A DNA stretch of 64,000 nt from Natronosalvus halobius. GTDB taxonomy: Archaea; Halobacteriota; Halobacteria; Halobacteriales; Natrialbaceae. Below, piece by piece: positions 17,373-26,035 of the stretch. Under the pieces are notes generated by a model. The model had not been told where the DNA came from. It made no database searches and saw nothing but the letters and a program-made list of their open reading frames with translations. The position numbers were made by a program, and so were the translations under genes. The stretch lies in assembly GCF_024138145.1 (NCBI RefSeq), contig NZ_CP099997.1:1550001-1614000 (forward strand). The letters run 5' to 3'. Numbering within the stretch: position 1 is the first letter of the stretch; each line of letters starts with the position of its first letter.

Positions 17373-17558
17373 GGCACGCGTGCAACCGTCGTGGCTCTCA
17401 CTCTCCGGGCGATCATGACTGCTGACGGATAATGCTCGGTCCTCACTCACCGGGCCGACGACGGCCGCTGGCGGATAGCGTTCAACTCTCATCGCAGAGA
17501 ATGTAACGGGATGCCCGAATGCTTGCATTTTCCGTCACTCTATGCTCGTCTGCCCCTC

Positions 17559-18533
17559 TCAGTCGCTCGAGGAGCGGAATTCGAAGCGCGCACCGCCTTC
17601 CTCGCTCTCCGCGAGCGTCACCTTGAGTCCATGCTCGTCGGCGATTCGTGCAACGATGGTCAGACCGATACCGGACCCGCTGTATCCCGTAGTAAATCCG
17701 TGTTCGAAGATTCGCTCCCGCGTCGACGCACCGATACCCGAGCCGGTATCCTCGACGTAAAATCCGTCCGCCAGCGGACCGACCCGAACCGTCACGTCCG
17801 CCCCGCCGTGGCCGATCGCGTTTCGAAACAGGTTCTCGAAGAGCGCCTGGAGCTGTCCCTCGCTACCGGCCACGGTGCAGTCGTCGACCTCGAGCGTGGC
17901 GTCTTTCGTCTCGACCATCGTCCAGGAGTCCCGAGCGATCGTCTCGATCGAAACCGGACCGTGGTCGGCCGATTGCAAGCCGGGCCGAGCCAGTATCGTC
18001 AGGTCGAGGAGGAGATCGTCGATCCGTTCGAGCGCATCCGAGATGCGATCCAGGCTGTCCTCGTCGCCGGTCTCGCGATACAACGCGAGTTCGCCGAACG
18101 CGATCGACAGCGGGTTTCGGAGGTCGTGAGAAACCATGCTCGCGAACTGATCGAGTCGCTCGTTCTGTGCCTCGAGTTCAGCCGCCGTCTCGCGGGGTTC
18201 TGTGACCTCCTGGGTGAGCAAGACGCCGTAAAGCTCGTCCTCGATCGTGACCGGTTTCGTCTCGACGTGGTGAACGCGCTCGTCATACTCGATATCGAAG
18301 GAGCGGGGCGTTCCCGCGAGCGTTTCGCGGAGTTCGGGTTCGAGCCGAGAGCCGGTTTCGTCGGGGAAGAGCTCGTCGAGTGATTCACCGACCATCTCGG
18401 CCGTCGGGTTTCCTGAAAACGGGAGGGTGCGCGGTCCCACAATTCGGTATCGGAGGGAGTCGTCGAATAGTACCAGGACGCCGTTGGGGACGTTTTCGAT
18501 GACGTGCCGATGGCCATTCGATGGCGGCCGCAA
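17559..18533 (-). CDS. PAS-domain sensor histidine kinase
   Basis: A 324-residue soluble histidine kinase. A PAS domain (about 8-110; VIENVPNGVLVLFDD, later HVETKPVTIEDELYGVLL) leads via a short coil to HisKA with the phospho-acceptor in FASMVSHDLRNPLSIAFGEL. The HATPase domain has N box NLFRNAIGHG, G1 VEDTGSGIG and G2 SGSGIGLTIVARI. It has no membrane segment, so it senses a cytoplasmic cue. No response regulator is adjacent. The start is uncertain: the only in-frame candidate upstream of the PAS is TTG at 18533, which may indicate a slightly shorter protein or an upstream sequence error. Confidence 0.88.
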   Translation of the reverse strand: MRPPSNGHRHVIENVPNGVLVLFDDSLRYRIVGPRTLPFSGNPTAEMVGESLDELFPDETGSRLEPELRETLAGTPRSFDIEYDERVHHVETKPVTIEDELYGVLLTQEVTEPRETAAELEAQNERLDQFASMVSHDLRNPLSIAFGELALYRETGDEDSLDRISDALERIDDLLLDLTILARPGLQSADHGPVSIETIARDSWTMVETKDATLEVDDCTVAGSEGQLQALFENLFRNAIGHGGADVTVRVGPLADGFYVEDTGSGIGASTRERIFEHGFTTGYSGSGIGLTIVARIADEHGLKVTLAESEEGGARFEFRSSSD

Positions 18534-18754
18534 CCGCTTCGTGTCGGGAGAAGGGTTAGGGGTGATATCACGATATTGGGAGGCATTCGCATAAAAATAG
18601 CGGCTGTGGAGTCGTACTCGTCGCCACCGCCGAGGTCCAAACCGTGGCGAACGATAGTCGTTTCCGGGCAGCGCGAGGGGGACGAACCGCGATAGGTGTA
18701 ACCCGTTTCGAAACAGTCCGTCACAGTTACGGTCCCGTTCGGTATACTCGGGGT

Positions 18755-19276
18755 GTGGACCGAATCCTCGTTAGCACGGTCGTCTATCGCTCGCCCGAGG
18801 CGGTCTTTCCGTACCTTGCGGACTTCACACGGTACCCGCGCTACGCCGACCACCTCGAGTCAGTCACCGTCGATGGCGACGGCGGTCCAGGAACGCGCTA
18901 CGACCTTCGACTGGCGTGGTGGAAGCTCAGCTACACGGCGCGGTCGGAGGTCACTGACGTTTCTGCGCCGACGTCGCTGCAGTGGCGACTGACGAAAGAC
19001 CTCGACGCGGAGGGTGAGTGGCGCGTCGAGCCCGCGCCAGACGTAGCGCCGCCGGAAGAAGAGACGGCCAGCCGCCTCTACTTCGAGGCCGTCTACGACC
19101 CCCACTCGGCTAGCGAGGACGCCGTCTCGCTTCCCCGATTCGTCTCGATGAGTTGGGTAATCGACAAAATACGTCCGCGACTGATGAACGAGGCCCGTCG
19201 CGTCCTCGAGCGCCTCGTCGCGGACGTCGAAGGGACGCACCGATCGATCGAGTTGACCGTTCACGAGGCGCCGTAG
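18755..19276 (+). CDS. SRPBCC (START/polyketide-cyclase-like) protein
   Basis: A 173-residue single-domain protein with the helix-grip pattern of the coenzyme Q-binding/polyketide cyclase family. It opens DRILVSTVVYRSPEAVFPYL, continues FTRYPRYADHLESVTVDG, and ends with a long C-terminal helix (LPRFVSMSWVIDKIRPRLMNEARRVLERLVADVEGT). Such domains bind hydrophobic ligands; the ligand here is unknown. I start at GTG 18755 because the family begins there; the longer frame from 18644 adds 37 residues without family character. A TATA-like GGTATACT lies a short way upstream. It is divergent from the histidine kinase. Confidence 0.8.
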   Translation: MDRILVSTVVYRSPEAVFPYLADFTRYPRYADHLESVTVDGDGGPGTRYDLRLAWWKLSYTARSEVTDVSAPTSLQWRLTKDLDAEGEWRVEPAPDVAPPEEETASRLYFEAVYDPHSASEDAVSLPRFVSMSWVIDKIRPRLMNEARRVLERLVADVEGTHRSIELTVHEAP

Positions 19277-19325
19277 GAGACGCTCCGTGAGTCGAAAAGC
19301 GTGGGCCTGTCGCTTCGGGGGACCC

Positions 19326-19402
19326 GAGCGAGAGACAGAGAGCGAGAGACAGAGAGCGAGAGACAGAGAGTGAGAGACAGAGAGTGAGAGAGAGAGAGAA
19401 GA
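19326..19402. repeat. Purine-rich microsatellite (GAGAGACAGAGAGC/T type)
   Basis: A 14-bp unit around GAGAGACAGAGAGC or T is repeated about five times and decays into pure GA dinucleotides. It lies between the SRPBCC gene and the convergent halocyanin gene. It is an all-purine/C tract on one strand and is likely a slippage hotspot. Confidence 0.85.
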
Positions 19403-19423
19403 GGGTGCGGTCGTAACGTCGAG

Positions 19424-20143
19424 TTACTCGCCCGAGTCTCCACCGTAGCGCATGAAGCCGTACACGAGCGAGAGCGTCGAGAGGACGCCGGCCAGCGTCG
19501 CGACGAGGAGCGTCCAGGCGGCGTCAGGAACGAGGGAGATAGCGCCTCCTTCACCGCCGCCGCCCGCCCCTTCGGCGACTTCGATGCTGCCGGTCATCCC
19601 GACGCTGACGTGTGGGTCACAGACGTATTCGTACGTTCCCTCGACGTCGAAGGTGTGTTCGTAGGTTCCTTCCGCCTGGAGGTCCGTGTGGCCTTCCCAG
19701 TCAGCCTCGTCCGGGGTTTCGCCCGGGGAGACGTTGTGTTGGCCGGAGCCGACCCACTCCCAGACGACCGTGGTGCCGGGTTCGACCGAGAGGCTGTCGG
19801 GGACGAACTCGTTGTCGTCGACCTCGACGGTTTCAGTGGTGCCGCCTCCGCCGCCACCGCCGTCTTCGGACTCGTTGTCCTCCCCATCGCCCTCGGACTC
19901 GTCCCCTTCACCGTTCCCGTCTTCGGACTCGCCTCCTTCGCCGCCATCCTCGGCCGTTTCGTTGCCGTCCTCGGTATCAGTTTCGTTACCGTTGGTGTCA
20001 GTTTCGTTGCCGTCACCGGTATCCGTCTCGTTGTCTTCCTGCGCGAGCGCGCTCGCACTCACGCCAGTGACGACCGCCGTCCCCGCCGTGCCGGCGAGAA
20101 AGAGTCGCCGTGAGAGTCGTGTCTCGTCCTCGGATGGGTTCAT
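19424..20143 (-). CDS. Halocyanin-like blue-copper protein
   Basis: A 239-residue exported electron carrier. The Tat signal (LSRRLFLAGTAGTAVVTG) is followed by a long low-complexity linker of NETDTGDG-type and Glu/Gly/Asp repeats. The plastocyanin domain (about 105-190) shows the type-1 copper ligands: histidine in GSGQHNV and Cys/His/Met in YVCDPHVSVGMTG. A Gly-rich spacer and a C-terminal hydrophobic helix (AAWTLLVATLAGVLSTLSLVYGFM) anchor it to the outer face of the cytoplasmic membrane. It probably passes electrons in the respiratory chain. No lipobox is seen. It is a single-gene unit. Confidence 0.92.
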   Translation of the reverse strand: MNPSEDETRLSRRLFLAGTAGTAVVTGVSASALAQEDNETDTGDGNETDTNGNETDTEDGNETAEDGGEGGESEDGNGEGDESEGDGEDNESEDGGGGGGGTTETVEVDDNEFVPDSLSVEPGTTVVWEWVGSGQHNVSPGETPDEADWEGHTDLQAEGTYEHTFDVEGTYEYVCDPHVSVGMTGSIEVAEGAGGGGEGGAISLVPDAAWTLLVATLAGVLSTLSLVYGFMRYGGDSGE

Positions 20144-20282
20144 ACCAGGGGGTTAGCAACGCCCGGTACTGAAATCTTCGATTCCATCGTTTGTCACTCG
20201 CCACGATTGTCGCCGCCGGTGTGATCGAGGAGAGCGCGACCCGGACATAGATATGGAATCTATAGTATTGAGTGCCCATTTT

Positions 20283-20336
20283 CTCCAGACGAGACAACGA
20301 CTCCAGACGAGACAACGACTCCAGACGAGACAACGA
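20283..20336. repeat. Three perfect 18-bp tandem repeats
   Basis: The unit CTCCAGACGAGACAACGA is repeated at 20283, 20301 and 20319 without mismatch, between the divergent ends of the halocyanin promoter region and the M42 gene's 3' end. No spacers are present. An 18-bp multiple allows translation in any frame without shift, but no gene covers it. Confidence 0.88.
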
Positions 20337-20413
20337 CTCGATGCAAGAAGACGACTCGAGACGGTACGTGACGAAGTACAGATGAGGACACGCGAATCGA
20401 ACGTAAAAACCGA

Positions 20414-21478
20414 TCAGTAGCGGTAGTCGTGCTCGCCGGTTTCGGACTCGAGAAACGCCGCAAGCAGGTCGATGGTCGCCGCAACGTCGTCAACGTGGGC
20501 CATCTCGGTCACAGTGTGGAGGTACCGCGTCGGGATGGAGAGCGCGCCGACCGGCTTCGCACCGCGGGTGTTCTGGAAGCCGGCGGTGTCTGTCCCCCCA
20601 GCGGGCAGGATCTCGAGCTGGTGGTCGATGTCTTCGTCCTCGGCGACGCGCTTGAGTCGGCGGTGGACCTTCGGGCTGGTGATGACGCTCCCGTCCTTGA
20701 GCTTGATCGCGGCGCCGTCGCCGAGGCGGGTGACGTGCTCTGCGGCCTCGAAGCCTGGAACGTCGTTGGCGACGGTGACGTCCAGGGCGATGGCCAGGTC
20801 GGGGTCAACGTCGACGCCGAGGGCCTTCGCCCCGCGGAGGCCAACCTCCTCCTGGACCGTGGCACAGAAGTGAATCGTCACGTCCGGGTCCTCGATCCGG
20901 CGGGCGGCCTCGAGCATGGCGAACAGGCAAACGCGGTCGTCGAGCGCCTTACCGGTGACGGTCTCGCCGACGCGCTCGGTCGACTGATCCATCGTGACGA
21001 GGTCGCCAACCGAGACGCGCTCCTGGAGGTCGTCCTTCGGGAGGCCGGTGTCGACGTAGACGTCGTCGACATCGGGGGTCTTCGAGCGGTCCTCGTCGCT
21101 GAGGGTGTGTGGCGGGGGCGAGCCGATGACGGCGGGAAGGTCGCCGTCCTCGGTGTGAATTGTCACGCGCTGGGCCTTGAGGACGCGGGCGTCCCAGCCG
21201 CCGAGGGCGTCGAGCTGGAGGAAGCCAAAGCCGTCGTCGTCGCCGGCGATGTGCTTGACCATGAAGCCGATTTCGTCCATGTGGGCGGCGACGGCGACGC
21301 TGTAGTCGCTCTCGCCCTCGATGGTGCCGACGACGTTACCCATCGCGTCGGTGCGGACGCGGTCGACGCTGTTCTCGAACTCGCGCTCGACGAGAGCGCG
21401 AATCCGGTCTTCGTACCCCGGGACCCCGCTGGTCTCGGTGAGTTCGGTCAGGAGTTCGAGATCGAACGGTTGAGACAT
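20414..21478 (-). CDS. M42-family metallo-aminopeptidase (copy 2)
   Basis: A 354-residue protein beginning MSQPFDLELLTELTETSG and ending SETGEHDYRY. M42 zinc and catalytic motifs are AAHMDEIGFMVKHI, GKALDDRVCLFAM, ATVQEEVGLRGAKALG, IALDVT and YLHTVTEMAHVDD. It differs clearly from copy 1 at 12776, so the two are paralogues rather than a recent duplication. M42 paralogues usually have different N-terminal-residue preference and may form mixed shells. The start at 21478 was chosen because the long frame upstream has no family similarity. Confidence 0.93.
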   Translation of the reverse strand: MSQPFDLELLTELTETSGVPGYEDRIRALVEREFENSVDRVRTDAMGNVVGTIEGESDYSVAVAAHMDEIGFMVKHIAGDDDGFGFLQLDALGGWDARVLKAQRVTIHTEDGDLPAVIGSPPPHTLSDEDRSKTPDVDDVYVDTGLPKDDLQERVSVGDLVTMDQSTERVGETVTGKALDDRVCLFAMLEAARRIEDPDVTIHFCATVQEEVGLRGAKALGVDVDPDLAIALDVTVANDVPGFEAAEHVTRLGDGAAIKLKDGSVITSPKVHRRLKRVAEDEDIDHQLEILPAGGTDTAGFQNTRGAKPVGALSIPTRYLHTVTEMAHVDDVAATIDLLAAFLESETGEHDYRY

Positions 21479-21590
21479 ACCCGAGTCTGTCGCTCGAACG
21501 CGCATAAGTGCGTGGGAACGGGTTCTGTGTGCCGGTTTCCGGTTCGAAGAACCGACGCACTCACGACGCTCGAAGCGAAAGATCCGGTCG

Positions 21591-21749
21591 ATGCAGGAAG
21601 ACAGGGTCGTCCTCGCGCTGGTGTGTCTGTTTGTCGTGACGCTGGGAACGGTGTACGTCCTCGAGAGTGCGGTGCTCTGGGTGTTCTGGGGCGCGACGAT
21701 GATGGCGCTATCAGGGGGACTGTTGGTTCGCTCGAATCGAGAAACGTAA
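21591..21749 (+). CDS. 52-residue two-helix membrane protein
   Basis: A small gene starting MQEDRVVLALVCLFVVTLGT with one hydrophobic helix, a short turn (LES) and a second helix (VLWVFWGATMMALSGGLLV), ending RSNRET. It has the composition of a genuine haloarchaeal membrane microprotein. It lies 113 bp from the start of the divergent M42 gene, in front of the DUF2332 pseudogene. Function is unknown. Confidence 0.6.
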   Translation: MQEDRVVLALVCLFVVTLGTVYVLESAVLWVFWGATMMALSGGLLVRSNRET

Positions 21750-21844
21750 CGGCCGACGAGGGGCGTTGAATCACGCGGCATGCGGAGGGAGACGCTATCG
21801 TGATCGGCTACGAGTTTTATAAAATCGAGCACACAACGTACGCC

Positions 21845-22871
21845 ATGGACATCGCCGAGAAGTTCGGTCGTTACGCGAATTGGGTGGAAGACACGTCCCC
21901 ATTTTACGCGCGACTCGCCGATTCCGTCGTCGACGACGACCGACTCCTCGACATCGCATCGGCCGCTTGCGGGGGGCAACCCGAACCGGAACTCCTGCTC
22001 GCGGCAGTGCACTCGCTACTACTGGCCGGGCGAGACCACCCGCTCGCCCAGTTTTACCCCACCTGCGAACGGAGCGGAAGTGCCGGCGACCCGGTCGATT
22101 TGTTCCGAGATTTCTGCGTAGCAAACGAAGACCGACTCCGGTCGATCGTCGCCACTCGTCGCTGTCAAACGAACGACGTCGGCCGCTCGGCGGTCCTCCT
22201 CCCGGCGTTCGAGCACGTCGCCAGGACGTCCGAATCCGACGCGCTGGCTCAGGTCGAAATCGGGGCGAGCGCGGGGCTCAACCTCAACTGGGATCGGTAC
22301 CGGTACGACTTCGACGGCGCCGGCAGGTACGCCGAGACGGACTCACCTGTGACGATCGCGACGGCCGTCCGCGGCGACCGGGACCCCCCCATTCCCTCGA
22401 GCGTTCCTCACGGTCGTCCACCGGCGCGGGGTCGACTTGAATACGCTCGACGTAACCGACGACGAAGACGCGCGGTGGCTGCACGCGTTGATTCACCCGA
22501 ATCGAGACCGGCGGCACCGGCGACTCGCGGCGGCCATCGAGATGGCGAAGACGAACCGGCCCCCGCTCGTCGAGGGCGACGCGCTCGAGGCGCTGCCGAC
22601 GCTGCTTTCGGACGCACCCGATGGCGCTGCTCTCGTCGTATTCAGTACGCACGTTCTCTACCAGTTGGACGCGGCGACGATAACGAAACTTCGGTCGATC
22701 CTCTCCGATTATAGCTCGGAACAGCCGGTTCACTGGCTCTCCATAGACCCCAACGAAGAACTCGGGGAACCCACCTACCGATTGGTGATATTCGAAGACG
22801 GGAACGTAACGGAGTCAAAGATCGCACGCTTCGAACCGTATGGCCGCTGGGTGCAGTGGCTGGGTTCGTGA
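21845..22871 (+). pseudogene. DUF2332 family gene with a +1 frameshift in a C7 run
   Basis: The first part (MDIAEKFGRYANWVEDTSPF... through VEIGASAGLNLNWDRYRYDF) is DUF2332, a family with a methyltransferase-like glycine motif (EIGASAGLNLN). At 22384-22390 a run of seven C shifts the frame. Skipping one base restores the family sequence PPFPRAFLTVVHRRGVDLN, continuing to DALEALPTLLSD, FSTHVLYQL and a stop at 22871. In the original frame translation runs on as Arg-rich nonsense to 22714. The restored protein would be about 341 residues. It is either a true pseudogene, a phase-variable homopolymer, or a base-call error in the run. Confidence 0.85.
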
Positions 22872-22940
22872 CATCGTAGCCGACCGTACGCGAGCGATCA
22901 GAATCCGACGGCGGCGACTCGAGGTCACCTCGAAGAAAAG

Positions 22941-23759
22941 TCACTCGGGCCGCAACGAGTCGATCACGCGGCAGGCGTTCTTCGAAAATGCGCGGCGCAG
23001 TTTGTCCGCCGATACGTCGAGGGTCAGAATCTCCATGATCGCCACGTTCGGGTGCCAGTCCGGCGCGCCGCTTCCGAAGAGGACGCGGTCGGGATGCTCG
23101 AGTAGCGCTCGCTCGAGGACCTCCCGGTAGCGAACCCCGCTGGTCTCGAGGTAGCAGTCGTCCACGGCCTCGAGCAAATCGAGGAACGCGTGGGCGGATG
23201 GCCGACTGACCGAGGGGCCCGCATGAGAAACGATCGCCGGAAACCCCCGGTCCAGGAGAGGGTCGACGAACGCCGACGGCGGCGCGTTCTCGCCCCCGCG
23301 AACGATCACGGGCAGGGACGCGGCCTCGAGTTTTTCGAGGACGGTTTCGTCGGGGACGCCGTCGACCGCCGGATCGAGGACGAAGCCGTGGAATCGGTCG
23401 TCGTAGGCGTACTGCTCGACGTCTTCGGGGGTCGTGTGGAATGGCTGGCGACGACTCACGGCGTTTCGGAACCGCCCCGTTCGATCGGTCTCGAGCGCGT
23501 TCACGCCGTTGATGCGGGCGAAGGCGACGAACGGCCGCTCGACGCTCCGACGGGCGACGCCGTTGTTCGCGGCGACGTAGGACTCGCCGGGCCTGGTTCC
23601 GGGAAAGACGACCGCCCGAACGATGCCGGCCTGGTGCATCTCCCGTTCCATTCGGTCGGGCGTCGCCGGAGGTACTCGAGTCGACGGCTCGCCCCTGCCG
23701 TCCGGGGACAGCCGAGCGTGGACGTCGACGACGCGGAAGTCGTGTTCCAGCTCGAGCAT
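22941..23759 (-). CDS. Amidohydrolase-2 family TIM-barrel protein
   Basis: A 272-residue protein of the metal-dependent amidohydrolase/decarboxylase superfamily. The N-terminal strand is FRVVDVHARL, where HxH is reduced to a single His. Downstream motifs are PVIVRGGEN, AIVSHAGPSVSRPSAHAF and the terminal metal-site strand VLFGSGAPDWHPNVAI. The reduced N-terminal metal motif suggests either one-metal chemistry or a divergent subfamily. The reaction is unknown. The ATG at 23759 (MLELEHDFRVVDVH) was chosen over 23786. It is divergent from the thermosome gene, with about 200 bp between them. Confidence 0.82.
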   Translation of the reverse strand: MLELEHDFRVVDVHARLSPDGRGEPSTRVPPATPDRMEREMHQAGIVRAVVFPGTRPGESYVAANNGVARRSVERPFVAFARINGVNALETDRTGRFRNAVSRRQPFHTTPEDVEQYAYDDRFHGFVLDPAVDGVPDETVLEKLEAASLPVIVRGGENAPPSAFVDPLLDRGFPAIVSHAGPSVSRPSAHAFLDLLEAVDDCYLETSGVRYREVLERALLEHPDRVLFGSGAPDWHPNVAIMEILTLDVSADKLRRAFSKNACRVIDSLRPE

Positions 23760-23910
23760 TCGCTCGTGCGTTTGGGGTCGACACACATGGGCGTACCGGC
23801 TTCCGCCGATGAGCAGGACAGTAGCGATCCAACGTCAGGCGCGGCGGGAGCAACTGAACGGGAAGCGTGTGTATCAATCACACAATCGCCAGAGGGAAGC
23901 GCGATGGCAC

Positions 23911-23925
23911 CGAAATACTTTTATA
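23911..23925 (+). promoter_or_regulatory. Heat-shock-type promoter of the thermosome gene
   Basis: The string CGAAATACTTTTATA combines a BRE (CGAAA) with a TATA box (TTTTATA) and resembles published haloarchaeal cct/heat-shock promoters. It lies about 37 bp before the ATG at 23961, giving a leader of roughly 10-15 nt. Confidence 0.75.
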
Positions 23926-23960
23926 GAAGTGCTGACGATACAAGTATAGAGGTTTCACAC

Positions 23961-25538
23961 ATGGCACAACAGCGACGCATGGGCGGACAGCCTATGTTCA
24001 TCTTGAGCGAGGACAGCAACCGAACGCAGGGCCGCGACGCACAGTCGTCGAACATCATGGCCGGAAAGGCGGTCTCCGAGGCCGTACGTACGACACTCGG
24101 CCCGCGCGGCATGGACAAGATGCTCGTCGACTCGAGCGGGAACGTCGTCATCACGAACGACGGCGCCACCATCCTCAACGAGATGGACATCGAGCACCCC
24201 GCCGCACAGATGATCGTCGAGGTCGCCGAATCCCAGGAGGAGGAAGTCGGTGACGGCACGACGACGGCGGCCGTTATCGCCGGAAATCTGCTCGCCGAGG
24301 CCGAGGACCTCATCGAGCAGGACGTCCATGCGACGACCATCGTCGAAGGCTACCACGAGGCCGCTCGCATCGCCCTCGAGGCCATCGAGGACCAGGTCCT
24401 GGACGTCGACGTCGACGACGAACTGCTCGAGCAGGTCGCCGTCTCCAGCATGACCGGCAAGGGAACCGGCGGTCTCCAGACGGAGACGCTCGCCGAGACC
24501 GTCGTCGGTGCTATTCGCCAGGTCAACTCCGACGAGGGCGTCCAGCGCGACAACGTCGAGATCCACACCCAGGTCGGTTCGTCCTCGAACGCGACCGAAC
24601 TGGTCAACGGGATCGTCATCGACGAGGAGCCGGCACACGACGAGATGCCCACGAGCGTCGAGGACGCCTCGGTCGCCATCCTGGACGTCGAACTCGGCAT
24701 CCGGACGGGCGAGGTCGACGCGGAGTACTCGATCGACTCGATCGACCAGCTCAACGCCGCCCTCGACGCCGAGGAGGACGAACTCCGCCGGTACGCCCAG
24801 GAGGTCATCGACAGCGGCGTCGACGTGCTCTTCACGACCGACGACGTCGACGACCGCGTCGCCTCGCTGCTCGCCAGCGAGGGCATCCTCACCTTCGCGG
24901 ACATCACCAACAAGAAGGCTCGCAAGGTCGCCAACGCGACGGGCGCCCGCCGGGTCGGCGCCCTCGAGGACCTCTCCGAGGACGACTTCGGCCACGCCGA
25001 CCGCGTCCGCACCGAGACCTACGGCGACGACGACCTCGCGTTCGTCGAGGGCGGCGCGGCCGCCGAGGCCGTCACCGTCTTCGTCCGCGGCGGCACCGAC
25101 CACGTCGTCGACGAACTCGAGCGCGCCATCCAGGACGCCCTGGACGTCGTCACCGCGGCGCTGGATTCGGGCGAAGTCGTCCCCGGCGCCGGCGCGACCG
25201 AGATCGCCATCGCCGACGAGGTTCGCTCGGCCGCGGCCGGCATCGAGGGTCGCAAGCAACTCGCCGTGACGGCCTTCGCCGACGCGCTCGACATCGTTCC
25301 GCGCACGCTCGCGGGTAACACCGGACAGGACCCCATCGACGCGCTGGTCGACCTCCGCGCCGCCCACGAGGCCGAGGGCCGCGCCGGATTGGTGACCGAC
25401 GGCGAAACCGTCACCATCGGTGACCCCGTCGAGCACGGCGTCGTCGACCCCGCCGACGTCAAGCGCGAAGCCGTCGAGAGTGCCACCGAAGCCGCGACGA
25501 TGATCGTGCGCATCGACGACGTCATCGCCGCCGAATAA
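23961..25538 (+). CDS. Thermosome (group II chaperonin) subunit lacking a GGM tail
   Basis: A 525-residue archaeal chaperonin subunit that encloses and refolds proteins using ATP. ATP-site motifs are [34 protein letters not shown] and [10 protein letters not shown]. The apical domain is intact ([17 protein letters not shown]). The C-terminus ends RIDDVIAAE without the Gly-Gly-Met tail of the larger haloarchaeal Cct1/Cct2 subunits, matching the shorter third-subunit type. Expression is probably heat-inducible given the promoter at 23911-23925. A T-rich tract after the stop is a likely terminator. It is monocistronic. Confidence 0.95.
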   Translation: MAQQRRMGGQPMFILSEDSNRTQGRDAQSSNIMAGKAVSEAVRTTLGPRGMDKMLVDSSGNVVITNDGATILNEMDIEHPAAQMIVEVAESQEEEVGDGTTTAAVIAGNLLAEAEDLIEQDVHATTIVEGYHEAARIALEAIEDQVLDVDVDDELLEQVAVSSMTGKGTGGLQTETLAETVVGAIRQVNSDEGVQRDNVEIHTQVGSSSNATELVNGIVIDEEPAHDEMPTSVEDASVAILDVELGIRTGEVDAEYSIDSIDQLNAALDAEEDELRRYAQEVIDSGVDVLFTTDDVDDRVASLLASEGILTFADITNKKARKVANATGARRVGALEDLSEDDFGHADRVRTETYGDDDLAFVEGGAAAEAVTVFVRGGTDHVVDELERAIQDALDVVTAALDSGEVVPGAGATEIAIADEVRSAAAGIEGRKQLAVTAFADALDIVPRTLAGNTGQDPIDALVDLRAAHEAEGRAGLVTDGETVTIGDPVEHGVVDPADVKREAVESATEAATMIVRIDDVIAAE

Positions 25539-25548
25539 CGCTCTCGCG

Positions 25549-25566
25549 TTCGTTTTACCGTTTTTC
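25549..25566 (+). terminator. T-rich terminator after the thermosome gene
   Basis: The plus strand reads TTCGTTTTACCGTTTTTCGG, with T4 and T5 runs within about 30 bp of the thermosome stop. Archaeal intrinsic termination uses such U-tracts without needing a strong hairpin. Confidence 0.55.
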
Positions 25567-25631
25567 GGAACCGGTCGCATCGACCAACCGCAGCCGATAG
25601 TGTTATGTTGTGACATACCATACGAAAATGT

Positions 25632-25997
25632 ATGTCCCATCGCTCACCGACAGATCGGCTGGTTCGAGCCGGGGGCACGGCCGACCGACCGATCTACTAC
25701 GACGACCGTCGGGGGACGTACCACGCCTGGTACGATGGGGGGACGTACGAACCAGTTACGACTGCCGTCCTGATGGCCGTCTCGGCGGCCCTCGAGGCCG
25801 ATATCGAGACGCTCGAACCGCTGGCGACGGCAGTCGATCCCGAAGCGCTCGACGATCTCTTCATCCGCAGCGCTCGGTCCCAGCCTCGGTCTCCAGGCCG
25901 AACGAACGCGCTCGTGGTGTCGTTCGAGTACGCCGAGTGCGGGATACGAATTCACGAGAGCGGTGAGATCGTTATCGACCCGCGCCAGCGGGGGTAA
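25632..25997 (+). CDS. HalOD1 output-domain protein
   Basis: A 121-residue protein matching the halobacterial output domain 1 (HalOD1): a start PIYYDDRRGTYHAWYDGG, then VTTAVLMAVSAALEADIETLEPLATAVDPEALDDLF, and a C-terminal strand pair (VVSFEYAECGIRIHESGEIVI). HalOD1 is found alone or at the end of two-component proteins; its mechanism is unknown. The upstream 25604-25634 region carries two short inverted repeats (TATGT..ACATA and CATAC..GTATG) overlapping the start, which may be an operator. It stands alone between the thermosome gene and a convergent minus-strand gene. Confidence 0.82.
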   Translation: MSHRSPTDRLVRAGGTADRPIYYDDRRGTYHAWYDGGTYEPVTTAVLMAVSAALEADIETLEPLATAVDPEALDDLFIRSARSQPRSPGRTNALVVSFEYAECGIRIHESGEIVIDPRQRG

Positions 25998-26035
25998 CGA
26001 ATCCGCGCCAGTGGAGGTGACGAGACCCACCGTCG

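Noticed and set aside
20283-20336. Possible CRISPR-like array
   Set aside because: Perfect tandem repeats with zero spacer length.
21774-22012. An in-frame extension of the M42 gene to a far upstream start
   Set aside because: The first ~177 residues are not family-like and overlap two plus-strand genes; the ATG at 21478 fits the family start.
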